Notes under the pieces: model-generated
Told to the model about the DNA's origin: nothing
The model's input: only the letters and a program-made list of their open reading frames with translations
Databases searched by the model: none
Source of the DNA: Zancudomyces culisetae
Lineage: Eukaryota > Kickxellomycota > Harpellomycetes > Harpellales > Legeriomycetaceae
DNA: 30,540 nt
Assembly (NCBI GenBank): GCA_001969505.1
Contig: LSSK01000919.1
Span: forward strand, 1-30,540
Direction: 5' to 3'
Shown here: piece after piece, positions 13,956 through 25,444 of the stretch
Layout: every line of letters starts with the position of its first letter
Position numbering within the stretch: position 1 is the stretch's first letter
Translations under genes and position numbers: made by a program

Positions 13956-15049
13956 ATGTTTCCAAATATTTTCGACGAAAATGAAAAAAACCACACCCCG
14001 CGAAATATATCAGCAGTTTCAATAATTTTGGGACTGGTTCTAGGAATCTCAATTTCGAGCATTAATTCTGTACTTAATTGCAAAACTGGACTGCTATTCT
14101 ACTTGATGTTCCTCTCTATCCATCACATTGTTGAATATCTGACTATAGCTGTGGTTAACCCCAAAAAACTCACGATGTACTGTAAGCTTTCTCCTTTTAA
14201 AAGATATCTTGTATTCTAGGTACATTTAGTAAAATTACAATAAGATAGACAATATTGAAAAATGTTATTATGTCTGAAATATTATAATAATAGCATTTCT
14301 AATCAACCCTGATGGCCGATATTTACTCTTCCGCTTTAGCATTATCACGATTTTGGAGTATACCTTGGAATCAATGTATTTTCCCACATTAAAGCAGAAT
14401 CTGTACATCTTTAGAATAGGTGAGTCCAGAAAAATATTTTTTAAAAAAAAGACATTGCTTTAGTAGCACACACGACTAGTACGTTTTTTACGCCTCCATC
14501 TTTTGTGTTTTGAATTTTTTTGATTCCATTGTTGGATCTACACCTCATAGGTTGCGCTTTAGTTGTTTTCTCTCAGCTGTTCAGGATGCTAACAATATTA
14601 TCTTTGGGTGGTAGTTTTACCCATGTTATTTCAACAAAAAGAGAAACTGGGCATATCCTAAAAAGATCAGGGTTCTTCAAGTAAGTGTTGTCAAGAGCAT
14701 TCCTTTGGATATTCGCAAATAGTTATATTACTTTGGGTATGGGGACATGCCCCGAGTTGGCTAGAGATCATGCTGAAAGTACTTTATAAAGAACGAAACT
14801 AACAATGTACATGTATAATACTCTAAAAACAGGTATGAGAGACACCCTTCATATGTTGCATACTTTATCTGGGGTATATCTCTTCAGCTAATGTTGGCTA
14901 ATGTTTTGGTACTTCCCTTATACATTTATGTGTGTGCTACTAACTTATCTAACAGGGTTATTTATGAAGAAGAAAAGCTGACTGAAATTTTTGGTAGTGA
15001 GTATACTCAGTATAAAAAGGAGGTAAATTCGCTGTTTTCTTCTTTTTAA
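13956..15049 (+). CDS. Isoprenylcysteine carboxyl methyltransferase, diverged copy
   Basis: This family (STE14/ICMT) methylates the C-terminal prenylcysteine of CaaX proteins such as Ras and a-factor, using S-adenosylmethionine at the ER membrane. Exons: 13956-14181, 14294-14419, 14551-14680, 14833-15049. All joins are in frame and give 232 residues, close to the usual 240. Several hydrophobic helices precede the C-terminal catalytic region. FTHVISTKRETGHIL is followed by YERHPSYVA (about 162-170) and YEEEKLTEIFGSEYTQYKKEV. Compared with the next copy, several family positions differ. The Gly of the GQ pair is Ser (FSQ), the Tyr before RHP is Phe (SGFF), the Gly after RHPSYV is Ala, and the NP in the following loop is missing (ANVLV). 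The reading frame is intact, so it is probably expressed. Activity or substrate may have shifted. Confidence 0.85.
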
Positions 15050-15516
15050 CCAAACTGAGTATTGTAATGTTGGTGTTTGCGTCTCTTTTCTAAGGTTTTA
15101 TCGAACCAGTGTTTCTAAAAGTAAGGTTCAGCTTTCTTCCACAAGCCAATTATTTTATTCAAGTCCTATGATGCTAAAAAATATCCTTTTTTATAAATAA
15201 AAAACGCACTTTGCTTTATACCAACTCTCAATGTAGTTGTAGTAGTGTGATAAGGCAAATATGGCAAAATTCTTTGAGCTTTAGAGCGATTGGTGGTTTG
15301 CATTCAAATTTGTTTTCAGCTAGCATGTGATTTTTTTTGCAAGCTTTTTTTATATTGTAGCTAAATAAATAACAGGCAAAATAGACAGGTAGGTAAATAA
15401 CAAATAATAAAAAAAGCTCTTTTAGTCCTAAAATACAAAAAAAAAAGAGAAAACTTGTGGGACGAGGAGTATCGCGTTTTGTAAAGGTTATCACAACAGA
15501 TAGGATAATAGACAAG
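15050..15516. other. Spacer between the tandem ICMT genes
   Basis: This 467 bp should contain the 3' end of the first copy and the promoter of the second. It is A/T-rich with poly-A and poly-T tracts. I see no separate gene. Confidence 0.6.
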
Positions 15517-16573
15517 ATGAACGGAAGGATAACACGTATGCCATTTAGTTTGCAGGCTCATACAGCTAATAACATTAGCATGCTATCTTTTGTTTTCGGG
15601 ACTATATTCGGAATTTCGATAGCAGCTTTGGTTCTTGTTAGTAAACACAAGCGCTTATCTAGCTACTTTATGTTCTTGTCGGCATACCACATGTTGGAAT
15701 ATATGGGAGTAGCCATCTTTAATTATAGCAGAGTTGATATGAGTTGTAAGTACCTTTATTTTCTTTCTAATAACAAAAAAAACTTTGAAAAAAAATAAGC
15801 GACAAGGATGGGGGAAGAGTGATGGTAAATCTGTATATAGATATAAAATGTAGATAAAACATGTTAAGGTTATTATGGTTGATTGAATATGTTTTTTAAT
15901 GTGTTTTAAATCGAACTTGTGGTGATTTATTCTTTTTTAAAACATTACATTTGACAATATAGCGTTCATGATAAACCCAGATGGCCAGTACCGGTATTTA
16001 CTATTTTCAATTTTTGCAGTGGCAGAGTACTTGGTAGAACTACTAATAATACCATCAGCTAAAAAAATCAATGTACTCGTTTTTATTGGTAAGTGCGAAT
16101 ATACAGAGCTTATTCTGCCTTCAGTTATAACTTTATTTTAGGATTATGGAGCATAAAATGCGATGAATCGAGAAAAAAAATATGACGAAATAGGTTTTTT
16201 CATGGCGGTAGTGGGGCAGACAATGCGATTCATGGCGTTTGCAACGGCAAAGTCGAGTTTTAACCATGTAATAGCAGAGTCTAAGGAAAGAGACCATAAG
16301 CTAATATCAACAGGGATTTATCAATATGAACGGCATCCATCATATGTAGGGTATTTTATCTGGGCTACAGGGCTACAGATAATGCTGGTTAATCCAATAT
16401 CATTGGTGCTGTATTTCGCCATTCTGGGCAGATTTTTTATTGAGAGGGTAGAATACGAAGAGGAGCAGCTAACCAAAATATTTAAAGACGAATATATAGA
16501 ATATAGAAAGCAAGTTGGTAGCGTTATAGATTGGCCATTTTTTACAACAATTTATAAGAAGCTCTGTGGATAA
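15517..16573 (+). CDS. STE14: Isoprenylcysteine carboxyl methyltransferase, canonical copy
   Basis: Exons 15517-15745, 15963-16088 and 16194-16573 join in frame to 244 residues. The start is the ATG at 15517 (MNGRITRM). Upstream codons are open but lack an ATG. The last exon begins at the AAATAG acceptor just before GTTTTTTC. The MNREKKY codons in front of it are intron. Visible family features are VVGQTMR (124-130), FNHVIAE, DHKLISTGIYQYERHPSYVG (152-171), WATGLQIMLVNP, RFFIERVEYEEEQL and the C-terminal YIEYRKQV. Together they form the SAM- and substrate-binding catalytic core. Introns 1 and 2 have the same positions and phases as in the upstream copy, and exon 2 is 126 bases in both. This shows descent from one duplicated gene. 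This copy lacks the upstream copy's third intron. It faces TRM82 with only 44 bp between stop codons. Confidence 0.92.
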
Positions 16574-16617
16574 TCTGGAATTTTTGAACCGCCGATCTTG
16601 GTATTGTAGCTATCAGC

Positions 16618-18395
16618 TCATAACGGCTCATCACCTTTTCCCCTTCGATAACTCTTCTTACCCCAGTCGAAAATAGTGGTGGGAGGCTCAGAAAAGTGAT
16701 CAACTAATATATACCATTAAACATAAATGTAAATAAAAGTCACTTTAGCATCGCGAAAATAGTTAGTAAGGGTGTGGATTAATATGTTTATTTTACCTTT
16801 GGGTGTTTTGATTTCGGAGATAGGATCAGTATCAAGTGACTCAAAGGTGCTCTAAAAATATATATATAGTTTAGTTTGTCATTGAAAAATTATAGAGAAC
16901 TGTGTATAAGAATATAAAGATAAAGCATACCTCCTCCGGATTATATTTAAACGCATATAGCGCATTAGATTCATGTTTGTGTACAGAATCAATTGTAGAG
17001 CTGATCCACAATGTATCGTTATTAACAAAACACACATCACTGGGAACGAAGTCAAGATTTACAAAATTAAACTTGTCAAAAGAGAATTTTTGCTCGCCAC
17101 TGCTGCTAGTGGTAAAAGTTGAATAGGCGAATCCATTGATGCTATGTGTGGGTTAGATATGAAAGATATTAGTATCAGTATTCACATTTTTATTGTAATG
17201 TCTTTCATCTGGTCGACCAAGAAACTTACTTTGCTAGTATCACAACCACAATATTGTTGTAGTCAATAATTTTTTTGACCCCAAAGGTATTTTTGGACTT
17301 TAATTCCTGTGTTGGAAGAATTTCGTTGGTTTCAACGGTCAAAAGCTCTTTTCCTGTCAGTAACTCCCAAACTTTAATAGCCAAATCACCAGAACCGGAT
17401 ATTATGATGTTGGGATTTATACTCGGGATGTTGATACTAGTGACAAATCTATTATAGGTACAATTAAAGTAAACGTTATTCCAGCATGGTAATCTAAATG
17501 GGACCGGCCACCCCATCCCTTCCCCTCACCCTTATTTTTTTAAAAATGGTATTGCAGCTGTATGTGTTGTAATGATGTTAAATTTTGTCCTTACTCTTTA
17601 TGGCCTAAACAGTACGATTGAATTTCATAGGCATTTGGGTAACAGCTAATTCTGATCTTCTCATCGCGATCTGCGGTAACTACGTATTCGCTATTTGTAC
17701 TATCACCGACGTCACAATTCTGAATGCCATTCCTGAATGCCATATCAGTCAGGATTGAAACGTGGCCCAAAATAATTTCTGGTGGAGCATTACCTGATAA
17801 ATTAAATTTGACTACATCACCAAATTTATCGGCAACCAACACATTCTCTCCACTACTATCAAAGCATACTGCATTGCAAGCCTTAGCATTCTTCAATACA
17901 TTCGCAATAGAAAATTCAGGGATTTTGTAAACCAACAAATGTTTGCTATTTGTAATGACACCCAAAAGATCCCCATTTACACTCGTTGTGCTTGCTTTGA
18001 TGGTATAATCCACATTTGTATTATCAAGCTTGGCCTTTTTCCTTGTAGGTGGTACATTGTGCTCTTGTTCACCTTCGTCCTCCTGTTCATCCTCGCTTTG
18101 GCCAGCTTTCCTCTCAATTATGTCTTTTGTCTCGATCAGCGTTTTTACATCCTCGAGTTCCTTTACTGAACCTGGCTCATACAATCCCTTGATTGTTGTG
18201 GCTACTACTTTTTTCGCACTAATTAAAACACAATTCATTAGCCGACATTTCTATTTAGCTTAATTTGCTTTTATTTACAACAATATGAAATAGATATACA
18301 TACCTTGTATCATATATCTGGAAATCAGCCCCGATGGAAAGAAATACCAGATTTGGTTTAATAAACGTTATGTTTGATATTTGTAGGTTGGGCAT
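16618..18395 (-). CDS. TRM82: TRM82: WD-repeat non-catalytic subunit of tRNA m7G46 methyltransferase
   Basis: Trm82 (WDR4 in animals) binds and stabilises Trm8, and the pair makes 7-methylguanosine at position 46 of tRNA. Exons in transcription order: 18395-18300, 17595-18250 read down, 17448-17230, 17141-16931, 16851-16797, 16703-16618. They total 441 codons with all phases matching. Family matches are strong in the second exon: VADKFGDVVKF, ILGHVSILTDM, TADRDEKIRISCYP and CLGHKE joined to FVTSINI. SGSGDLAIKVWE is a further WD blade. The short last exon ends FDWGKKSYRRGKGDEPL. A charged insert with KKAK near residue 110 could be a nuclear signal. The first intron uses a GTATAT donor directly after a GGTATG that would be out of frame. 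A TTACTAAC branch-like site precedes the last exon. The last small exons are the least certain. Confidence 0.9.
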
Positions 18396-19100
18396 ATTTC
18401 AATTATACTTCACTCAGTTTTACTTGTAGTGCGTTTAATTCACGGGTGTATAGTTCTGACAGGTTATCAAATTACCTTCGCTTATTCTTCGAATAAAAAT
18501 AATACGCTTGCTGCCTCGTAGTGTAAAGAGTAGGAGGTAAAAGCTAGTAAAACCAAAATATAAAAAGCTCAAATATCGGCTGTGTTGATTTCTGTGCTAG
18601 TTCAAAATTTTGTCTGGATTTTTATAAATTGAGTTTTTGTTATTGAATCGAAATATATCACACAAATAATATTTAAAAAAAAAATTTTTTTATGCCCAGT
18701 TTTATGAGCTTCATAACGAATCAAACACATTAATGATGTCAGTAATAAAATGTTGGCCACTTACAATGTAAGAATAGCCATAAGCTTGTTGGTGCAATAT
18801 AATATTAATTGTTGTAAATAAAAAGAAAAGAGAGTAAGCATATTCAAGACTTATACGGAACAAAAACAATACAATTATAAACATGGGTCAAAGAAACAAG
18901 AAAAAGCCATTCACGCGCATTTCCCAACAAAAATACAAACACCTTGGTCATACGTCAATATAAACTCGCAAATTTATGTACAGCATGACCGTATTATAAC
19001 TAGTGACACCCATAAGCTTGTAATGTACTCTGCCGCAAACTATCAACTTGAAAGCAAAATGAGATGGTAGTAAGTGACGCCATGAAAACTCGAGCCATCT
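18396..19100. other. Intergenic region between TRM82 and ADA2
   Basis: This 705 bp lies between the TRM82 start and the ADA2 stop (both minus strand). It holds an A10-T7 stretch near 18673-18690. It also contains a 26-codon plus-strand frame at 18883-18963 that encodes a very basic peptide (MGQRNKKKPFTRI at its start). That frame is too short to call a gene. Confidence 0.5.
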
Positions 19101-20817
19101 TCATACTACCCAACCAGCCAGTATGAAAAATTCGTAGATAGCATCGACTTTATCCTGGCTAACATTCTGTAATACCTTATGAGCGTTTTGCCTGGTTAAT
19201 TTCCCCAATCTTATATATTCGCTAATAAGAGCTTGTTTGGTTGCTATGTATGGTCGTGGTAGTATTCTAAGCCTTTCGCATAGTTCCAACTCGTTGGGAG
19301 TCAGTAGTTGTGCACTGCTGGCATTTTTTACATCTAATGGGATCGGCTTTTTCCCACTAGTTTTGGCATTCGATAGTGAGTCGGCACCACTCTAAATCGG
19401 TTCATATATACGTTTTCTTATTTAAATGAAACAGTCAGTTTAAAGCATGATAATAAATTAAAAAAGAGATTGGTATACTTACCACTTTTTGGAGATGCTT
19501 TATTGCCATTTTGTGCAGCTTTTCTAAATTCTGGATACAGTCCCTGGGCGTTCCGGAACGTGCTTTAGATTGCCTTTGTATCTTCTCAAGCTCGTACTGA
19601 TTACCCTCGGCTATTGTAGTAATTCCATTTCTCCTCCACTCTTGTAACTGTAGTATCCTTTTTTTATACGCATTTTCATCTATATTCAAATATAATTTCA
19701 TATCAGAATTTTCATTCCAAATATACTTATCAGGTATGTAATAATAAATCTCTTACATAGAAGCCCGTCCGTAAACATTTTATATTCTTGTGTATTCATA
19801 ACTTTGGCAAATACTTTAGTTTTGTTAAGCATGTCCCTGTCCTCCGGTGCCCGCTTTCTTTCAACCGCCATATTTTTTGAGTAATCTAACAAGTTCCTTT
19901 CAAGCAAAAACCGCTTTCTTTCCTCCCTCCTCTCCAATTTATTGTTGTATATCTCCATAATCACAGTTTTTAGCGCTGTTTCTTCTGCAGAATCCTCTTC
20001 ACCGAAATAAAGATCCTTAATCAGTTGTTCGGCGTCGTTCTCATATTCTACTTCAAATTCCTGCCGCCCTGGCATATAACCCATTACTTCGTGGTTTGTG
20101 GGTTGCGAGGATAGTGGTTTTGAGGACTTTGATGTTGTCTTGGTTTTCTCATTCGTTTCCACTTTTGTGACCGTTGGCCCGAAAACTCTACTAACTTCTG
20201 GCAGGGGCCATTTTTCACTATTTATGTATACATCGTAATAGTGGTCCTCACATTCTTGCTTAGTCCGTGTCCCAAGATAAAGCGATACCTCCTCCCAATT
20301 TCCCATTCCAAACTGCATCAATCCATCAATTAGCAACAATTCTTCATCCGCTGACCAATCTGCGGTAAATATTGGAAATGTGTGCTTCGACTATTTAAAT
20401 TTATTCAATGTTTTATTACTTATGCTTACTAGTATAATTTTATTCGGGACTCATTGCTGGTCCAAATCAAAATACAATTAAAAGGGACATGTTTGGCTCA
20501 ATTTACCGCAACTACATATGCATGGCTGGACTTGTGTGTTCCTATTTCAATCCCTTTGGAGAAGCATGTAACACACAAATCAAATTCTGCACATTCCGCA
20601 CAGCTTATTCTGACTATATCGGTTAAGTTAGCCTGGCAGCCATCACAGTGGAATTTTTGTCCTGCTATTTTTTTCAAGTAATTCAAGATTTTGGATTAAT
20701 TGAAAATTCATCCAAATTAAATATCTCATTAAATCAGATGTGTACCAAGTTAAATTTAGAGTATCTACCTTCACTTGCTATCAATGCAGTGCTTCTTTTT
20801 CTATGGGTTACAGTCAT
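19101..20817 (-). CDS. ADA2: Transcriptional adaptor ADA2 (SAGA/ADA subunit)
   Basis: Ada2 binds Gcn5 and stimulates its nucleosome acetylation within the SAGA/ADA module. Exons in transcription order: 20817-20769, 20661-20507, 20390-19757, 19679-19483, 19391-19101. They sum to 442 codons (441 residues, against about 434 in yeast) with matching phases. Domains: a ZZ zinc finger at about 20-66 (FHCDGC, CAECAEFDLCVTCF, HKSSH); a SANT/Myb domain at about 78-130 (DWSADEELLLIDGLMQFGMG, NWEEV, EHYYDVYI); the conserved Ada2 middle part (HEVMGYMPGRQEFEVEYENDA, FAKVMN, LQEWRRNGITT); and a C-terminal SWIRM domain (ELCERLRILPRPY to DKVDAIYEFFILAGW). The first exon codes for only 16 residues (MTVTHRKRSTALIASE). 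I chose it because it is the ATG that splices in frame into the ZZ exon. The partner GCN5 lies in the same window. Confidence 0.95.
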
Positions 20818-22981
20818 TCTATCCTATTTATTTTATCTATAGTACAAAAATATGCAAATATTATTTGCCTTTTTTGTATTTGAAGCATGAGTACTTTGTT
20901 ATTTATTACCACTATTATTATTTTCGTACAAACTAATGGGATTTTTATTACGTTATTTGCACCAATTAATGGCCACAATGTTCCAGTATTTCTGATTTGT
21001 TCATCAATAGAAAAAAAAGCAGCACCCAGAAACCAGAATTAACCAAGACTGGACTCCAGCTGGTGGATATGCTTATACACCTATTTTTGCTTTCTGGTAA
21101 AAATAAACACGCATATTGTTTAATTCCTTTGTTTATAACCAAGCAGATATAAATATATGCGTTGATATTATAGTCAATACTAATTTCTGACTTGGCTAAT
21201 GGCAGCACAAATGCAGCGCTATAAGACCTGGATATAGAATAAATTCGCATACCGATTTCCTGTGTTAATACATTTTCTGTGTGATTCACTCCTCAATTTA
21301 AGAAAACGCAGTATAAAAGAGAAAAATTGATGTAAAAAACCACTATAACACTTGGTACCAGAATAAATAGTGTTTGTTTTCATTTTTAATGTGTTTGACA
21401 TTTTTGGTGTTATAATTTTACTGCATTTCTGCAAAACAGTTTCTTTTTAAACAATAAGCCGATTCACAAAAATAACAATGTGTATAAAACACGATAAATC
21501 TTTTTAAAAAGTAGTTTTGCAAGAGAATATAACCATAAAGATAAAGATGTTTTTATTTTTAAAGAGGGACAGGGTAGGGTGGGATGGGATGGGGTGGAGT
21601 GGGGTGGAGAAAGGCAAGCGAGGTTAGTAAATGAAATACAAAACAATGCTTTCCAATCACATTTTGTAACTTAGGTGTTGTTATAACTCATTTCGAAAAC
21701 CCATTGAGCAAAGTGAAAGCACCTAAATTAAAGTATCACTAACTATTTATGCCGCCTATCCATTTTTTTCTCCTCAGAATTTTCAAAGTATCCAAGTAGT
21801 ATTACTCATTTGGAGTATTTTTGAAAATGCTAGGTTGTTTAAATACTGACTTCATCATTAATTATCTAGTGTGGCTAATATAGTAATATTTTTACAAGTT
21901 GTATTTTTTCCAGATGTTATTTACGCCAAGGTGGAAACACATCTAACTCAGTATTCTAAAGGACAAACGAGAGTAAGCATCATCATCTGTATATTTTCGA
22001 GGGGGGGAGGGGAAGTAGCATTTTATTAAAAAGAAGAAACTGTGGAGGCAAATAGTAGACATATGTTTACTTAATTTATTGCTTTGTAGTACTGGTCATA
22101 TTTGGGTATGTTTAGAAAAAAAAAACGATACTCGAGTCTAAGACTTGTGTTTAGAGGAATTTATTTGTGTATGTTAGAGGGTGATGTGGAGAGAGGGAGG
22201 TAAAAGTGAAGATTCCAACAAAAGTTTATCATATATTTTATGAACAGAGGCCGTCACAATAGTGGAATTAACCCTAAAATAGTATTGTTCATTTATTTAC
22301 AAAATGGTTGCTAAACTTATTATAAAAGGGGAGGCCAACATTCACAGCCATATTAATTCCAAACATATAAAAAAAAATTCCTTTAGTATTCGTCGCCAAA
22401 CCATCATTAGGAGTATCAGTAATACCTCTTAACAGTACCAACAGCATTAACCATCTAAAACTATCCAGTTAGATTTCACGTCATTAGCGAAAAAAGATTC
22501 ACCCAGTGTTTGCTGATACGAACCAAATATTTAAAAAGTTAAAAGCCGAGAAACTTCTTTTTGACATCATAAAGACAGCATTGATCTGATTACCAAGATA
22601 ATAAAGGTTTGTATTATATCTTTACATTTTTGTAATTTCAAAAAAAAGTGTATTTACCCACATAAACACTAGAGCACATCTAACACAAAGCACTCTTCCT
22701 AAAGTACAAGCCACTATTCATAACAACAACAACATATATTTCAGCAGAAATGATGTTTTTCAGATCATATCTGTAATTCTTGCAGTTTATACACTTGCTG
22801 ACATGCAGATTCTGGTCACTATTTTATTTTTGAAAAACAATAGAAGCTAATCAATAATTCTATTGCTCAAATGTTTCTTGCAATTTACGTCGATGAATGT
22901 GTGTTGTATTATTAACACTTATTTAGGAGCAGATATAACATATAACCATTAATATCCTAGTTATTCACCAAGGCAACCAAA
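20818..22981. other. Divergent 2.2-kb spacer between ADA2 and the bZIP gene
   Basis: The two flanking genes are transcribed away from each other, so both promoters should lie here. I see no convincing gene. A 107-codon minus-strand frame at 20966-21289 has no recognisable features. The notable content is a G-rich tract (21566-21608), further purine and G runs near 22001-22012 and 22190-22200, and a long A/C-rich stretch just before the bZIP ATG that may be its 5' leader. Confidence 0.55.
21566..21608 (+). other. G-rich tract with G-quadruplex pattern
   Basis: The tract contains at least six runs of three or four G separated by one to three bases, followed by TGGAGTGGGG. This fits the G3N1-7 quadruplex rule with many spare runs. 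It stands out in AT-rich DNA. Function is inferred only. It could form a quadruplex in the plus strand or in a transcript. Confidence 0.85.
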
Positions 22982-24343
22982 ATGGAGCGTTACAATAGCG
23001 AGAATACTCAAGGGAGTGAAAACATCAACTATTTCGAGTTTGCAAATACAAATTCACTGAACAGTGCCATTAGACAAAATGTCACAAATCAGTTGAACCA
23101 AAAGCTTTTAATGGCACAGCAGGAGCAAAAAATGCTACAAAGCCTTGATCTTTCTAGCCAGGTAGGCAAATGACACTCCATTTTTTTCTTATGGCTCTTG
23201 TTGAATATTTTAAAAAATAAACATCATACTGTAAAAAATAGATGTTTAATAGACAGGTATTTGAAAACGAGCCTTCGCCTGGACCCAATACCTTTGGGCT
23301 GTTTATTGGTAATCACATTACATCATGTGTAAATATCTGCTGCCTAAACTGAAAGTATACTAATCAAAAATATCATAAATACATACATTTATATAAAGAC
23401 GACTCAGGCAAGTTTAAAGCTGATCAGCCAAGAAATAATGATTTAGTGGGGGTACCAAAATATGGAAACCTAAGTGTAATGCCAAACATGAATTTACAAA
23501 TGCAAAGATCACCATTCACACGAACACAGTCACAGGGTGCTGGTACTTCATCTGTAATTGGTCAAGTAGGATTTGGACTAGCACCAAACAGCGATGAAGC
23601 TGGCATAAAGCCGATTATTGATCCCGTTGTTAGAACACAAATGCTAAGAAATGTCATGTCAGTTCCGGGGCTTGGTGAATATCCTCAGGGATATATGGCA
23701 ATGAATGGAGGGTTCACAAATGGATTATCTGCAGAATTGCTTGAGGTACAGGATCTAGTGGTAAAAAAACTTAGCCAAGCTGAGTTAGCAGCAAGTTTGG
23801 CTAACGAGGCATTAGCTAGACGAAGAAAAAGAAACGCGCTTAGTGCTGCAAGATTACGAAATCGAAGAAGAAAAAACGAGAGCGATTTAAGCCATGAGTG
23901 TGACCAGCTGAAAAAGCAAGTTGACGAGTTAGAGTATGAGTTGAGCATTTACAAGGAAAATGAGGAAGCTGATAGGTTAAGAAAGCTAGAGTTATTAAAT
24001 GCCGGATGTCCGAGTGGTGTTAAAAATGAATTGGAGTTGTTGGTTGGCGAAAGGGATATTACGTACATATCTGGTATTAAGGGTAGAATGAATGAACTGA
24101 GCTTGGTCAACATTTCACTGTTGGATAGTCTTGAGGGTGCGAAAAAAGAGGTGAGTATACGTCTTTTTTTTTTAATACTTGACTATATATAAACTGTAGC
24201 TGTAGAACAAAGATCCTTATTTGTACAAGCATTTGCACATAAAAGAGTGATAATAATACTTTTTTTCTTCTCTTAATTAGGTCAGAGCGCTGCTGGAAAA
24301 ATTCAAGCCCAGAGAAAGTGGAATAAAAAGGAAGATGTATTAA
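22982..24343 (+). CDS. bZIP transcription factor (Cys-3/Met4/Zip1-like basic region)
   Basis: Exons 22982-23161, 23257-23308, 23408-24150 and 24281-24343 join in frame to 345 residues. The N-terminal 200 residues are low-complexity, Asn/Gln/Met/Gly-rich and likely disordered, as in activation regions. The basic region RRRKRNALSAARLRNRRRK (about 215-233) has the N-x7-R spacing. It resembles the N-T-x-A-S-A-R-F-R pattern of fungal Cys-3/Met4/Zip1 factors, with small changes. The leucine zipper follows with Leu 238, 245, 252 and Tyr 259 at heptad spacing. A second helical stretch, ISGIKGRMNELSLVNISLL, continues across the last intron into EVRALLEKF. A nuclear role binding DNA as a dimer is established for the family. 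A role in sulphur metabolism would be inference from basic-region similarity only. Confidence 0.88.
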
Positions 24344-24558
24344 GAAGGTTTTGATTGCGGAATTAGGCATTGATGTTTAGATTTATGAGTATTAATGAGA
24401 TATTTTCTAATATGCAAAAGTGGATGCTGTTATACCAATAGGGTAGTTTAATTAAAGATGTTAGCTTGGCTGTAACCACTTAGTACGTTTTAATGTTTAC
24501 ATTATTATATTAACACAGTTTAATCTTGAATTTTTTAGTTAAAAATAAGTTTATAAAT

Positions 24559-24580
24559 AAAAGTAAAAGTAAAAGTAAAA
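24559..24580. repeat. (AAAAGT)3 hexanucleotide repeat
   Basis: Three perfect AAAAGT units plus a partial fourth lie downstream of the bZIP gene. Confidence 0.9.
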
Positions 24581-25157
24581 CAATAAAAGGTAAGGCGATG
24601 TCATACTCGAGTTGAATGGCAGGATAGAGTGATGATGAGAGGGTATCTCCACTATAAATGTGGATTTGTGGATTGATTTTGTTGCAAAGATAGTTTTGCA
24701 TTAAAAAATCAATCCCATTTGCGTTGATTTGTAATGAAAATTTTAGGAAACACCGAAAAAAAAATTAAGTGATATCTGATATTTAGGAGATAAAATATAC
24801 TTGTGGCATATTAGTGGATATTAGACCCGCCTTCTGGGTGTGATTTCAGTTCTTAAACGATTTGTGTGTCCCGATTGATAAAAGTTTCTAAATCAATGAA
24901 TATAGAAAGGTCTTGAAAGATGAACAAACTCAAAGACAAAGGTCAGAGGGAAATGAAATGGCATTACAGGAGATTAATGAACTATTTAGATTCACGAATA
25001 CAGTACAAAGTTGAGTTTGCCAAATTTTCCATTTTACTTGTTTTCTATAGCAAGCATAAATTTTGATTTTTATTTGCATAAAAGCTAGCGTTAATTTAAT
25101 TTTTGCAAATTAAATGCGAGAAATGAAATAGTGCGGTGCGTTGATTCGCAGAAAAAT

Positions 25158-25181
25158 AACTATTTTTCTTAAAAAATAGTT
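25158..25181. repeat. Perfect 10-bp inverted repeat, 4-base loop
   Basis: The left arm AACTATTTTT is matched exactly by AAAAATAGTT after a 4-base loop. It lies about 264 bp upstream of the PDH beta ATG and could be a hairpin or a symmetrical protein site. It is AT-rich, so chance is possible. Confidence 0.7.
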
Positions 25182-25444
25182 CAAAAAAAAAGTCCATGTA
25201 AAAAAAAATTTTTTTTGTTGACTTTTAGGTCATTAATTTGACGTGGAAAAGCATTTTAAATGGATGGAAACGAAAAACAATCCATAGTGGCACAATTAAC
25301 TGAGCTAAAAAAAAAGTCGCTTTTTTTTCTGTATAGTCCGTAAATCAACCGGAATATAAATACTTGTTGAGTATTATAGCAAGCAAAATATCCTAACTAG
25401 TTGGGAAATCAAACTACTAAAAGTAATTGACAGTGCATAAAATA

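Larger units (their letters stand above)
24344..25444. other. Intergenic region between bZIP and PDH beta genes
   Basis: This 1.1 kb contains a short AAAAGT repeat, a perfect 10-bp inverted repeat and A/T tracts. A plus-strand open stretch from about 24892 to a TGA near 25014 (YRKVLKDEQTQRQR, then ALQEINELFRFTNTVQS) has protein-like, helix-forming composition. It has no start codon and I found no upstream partner exon. Confidence 0.5.

Noticed and set aside
15228-15561. Minus-strand frames between the ICMT genes
   Set aside because: They have low-complexity Leu/Phe/Tyr composition from A/T-rich DNA and partly overlap the start of the second ICMT gene.
16163-16193. ATG frame start MNREKKY as N-terminus of a separate short methyltransferase
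   Set aside because: These codons lie in an intron. The AAATAG acceptor at 16191-16193 joins the earlier exons in frame and restores the whole ICMT protein.
17939-18263. Plus-strand frames over the TRM82 second exon
   Set aside because: They are antisense to a well-supported TRM82 exon.
20966-21289. 107-codon minus-strand frame in the ADA2/bZIP spacer
   Set aside because: It has no family features, a mixed hydrophobic composition typical of AT-rich noise and no splice partners.
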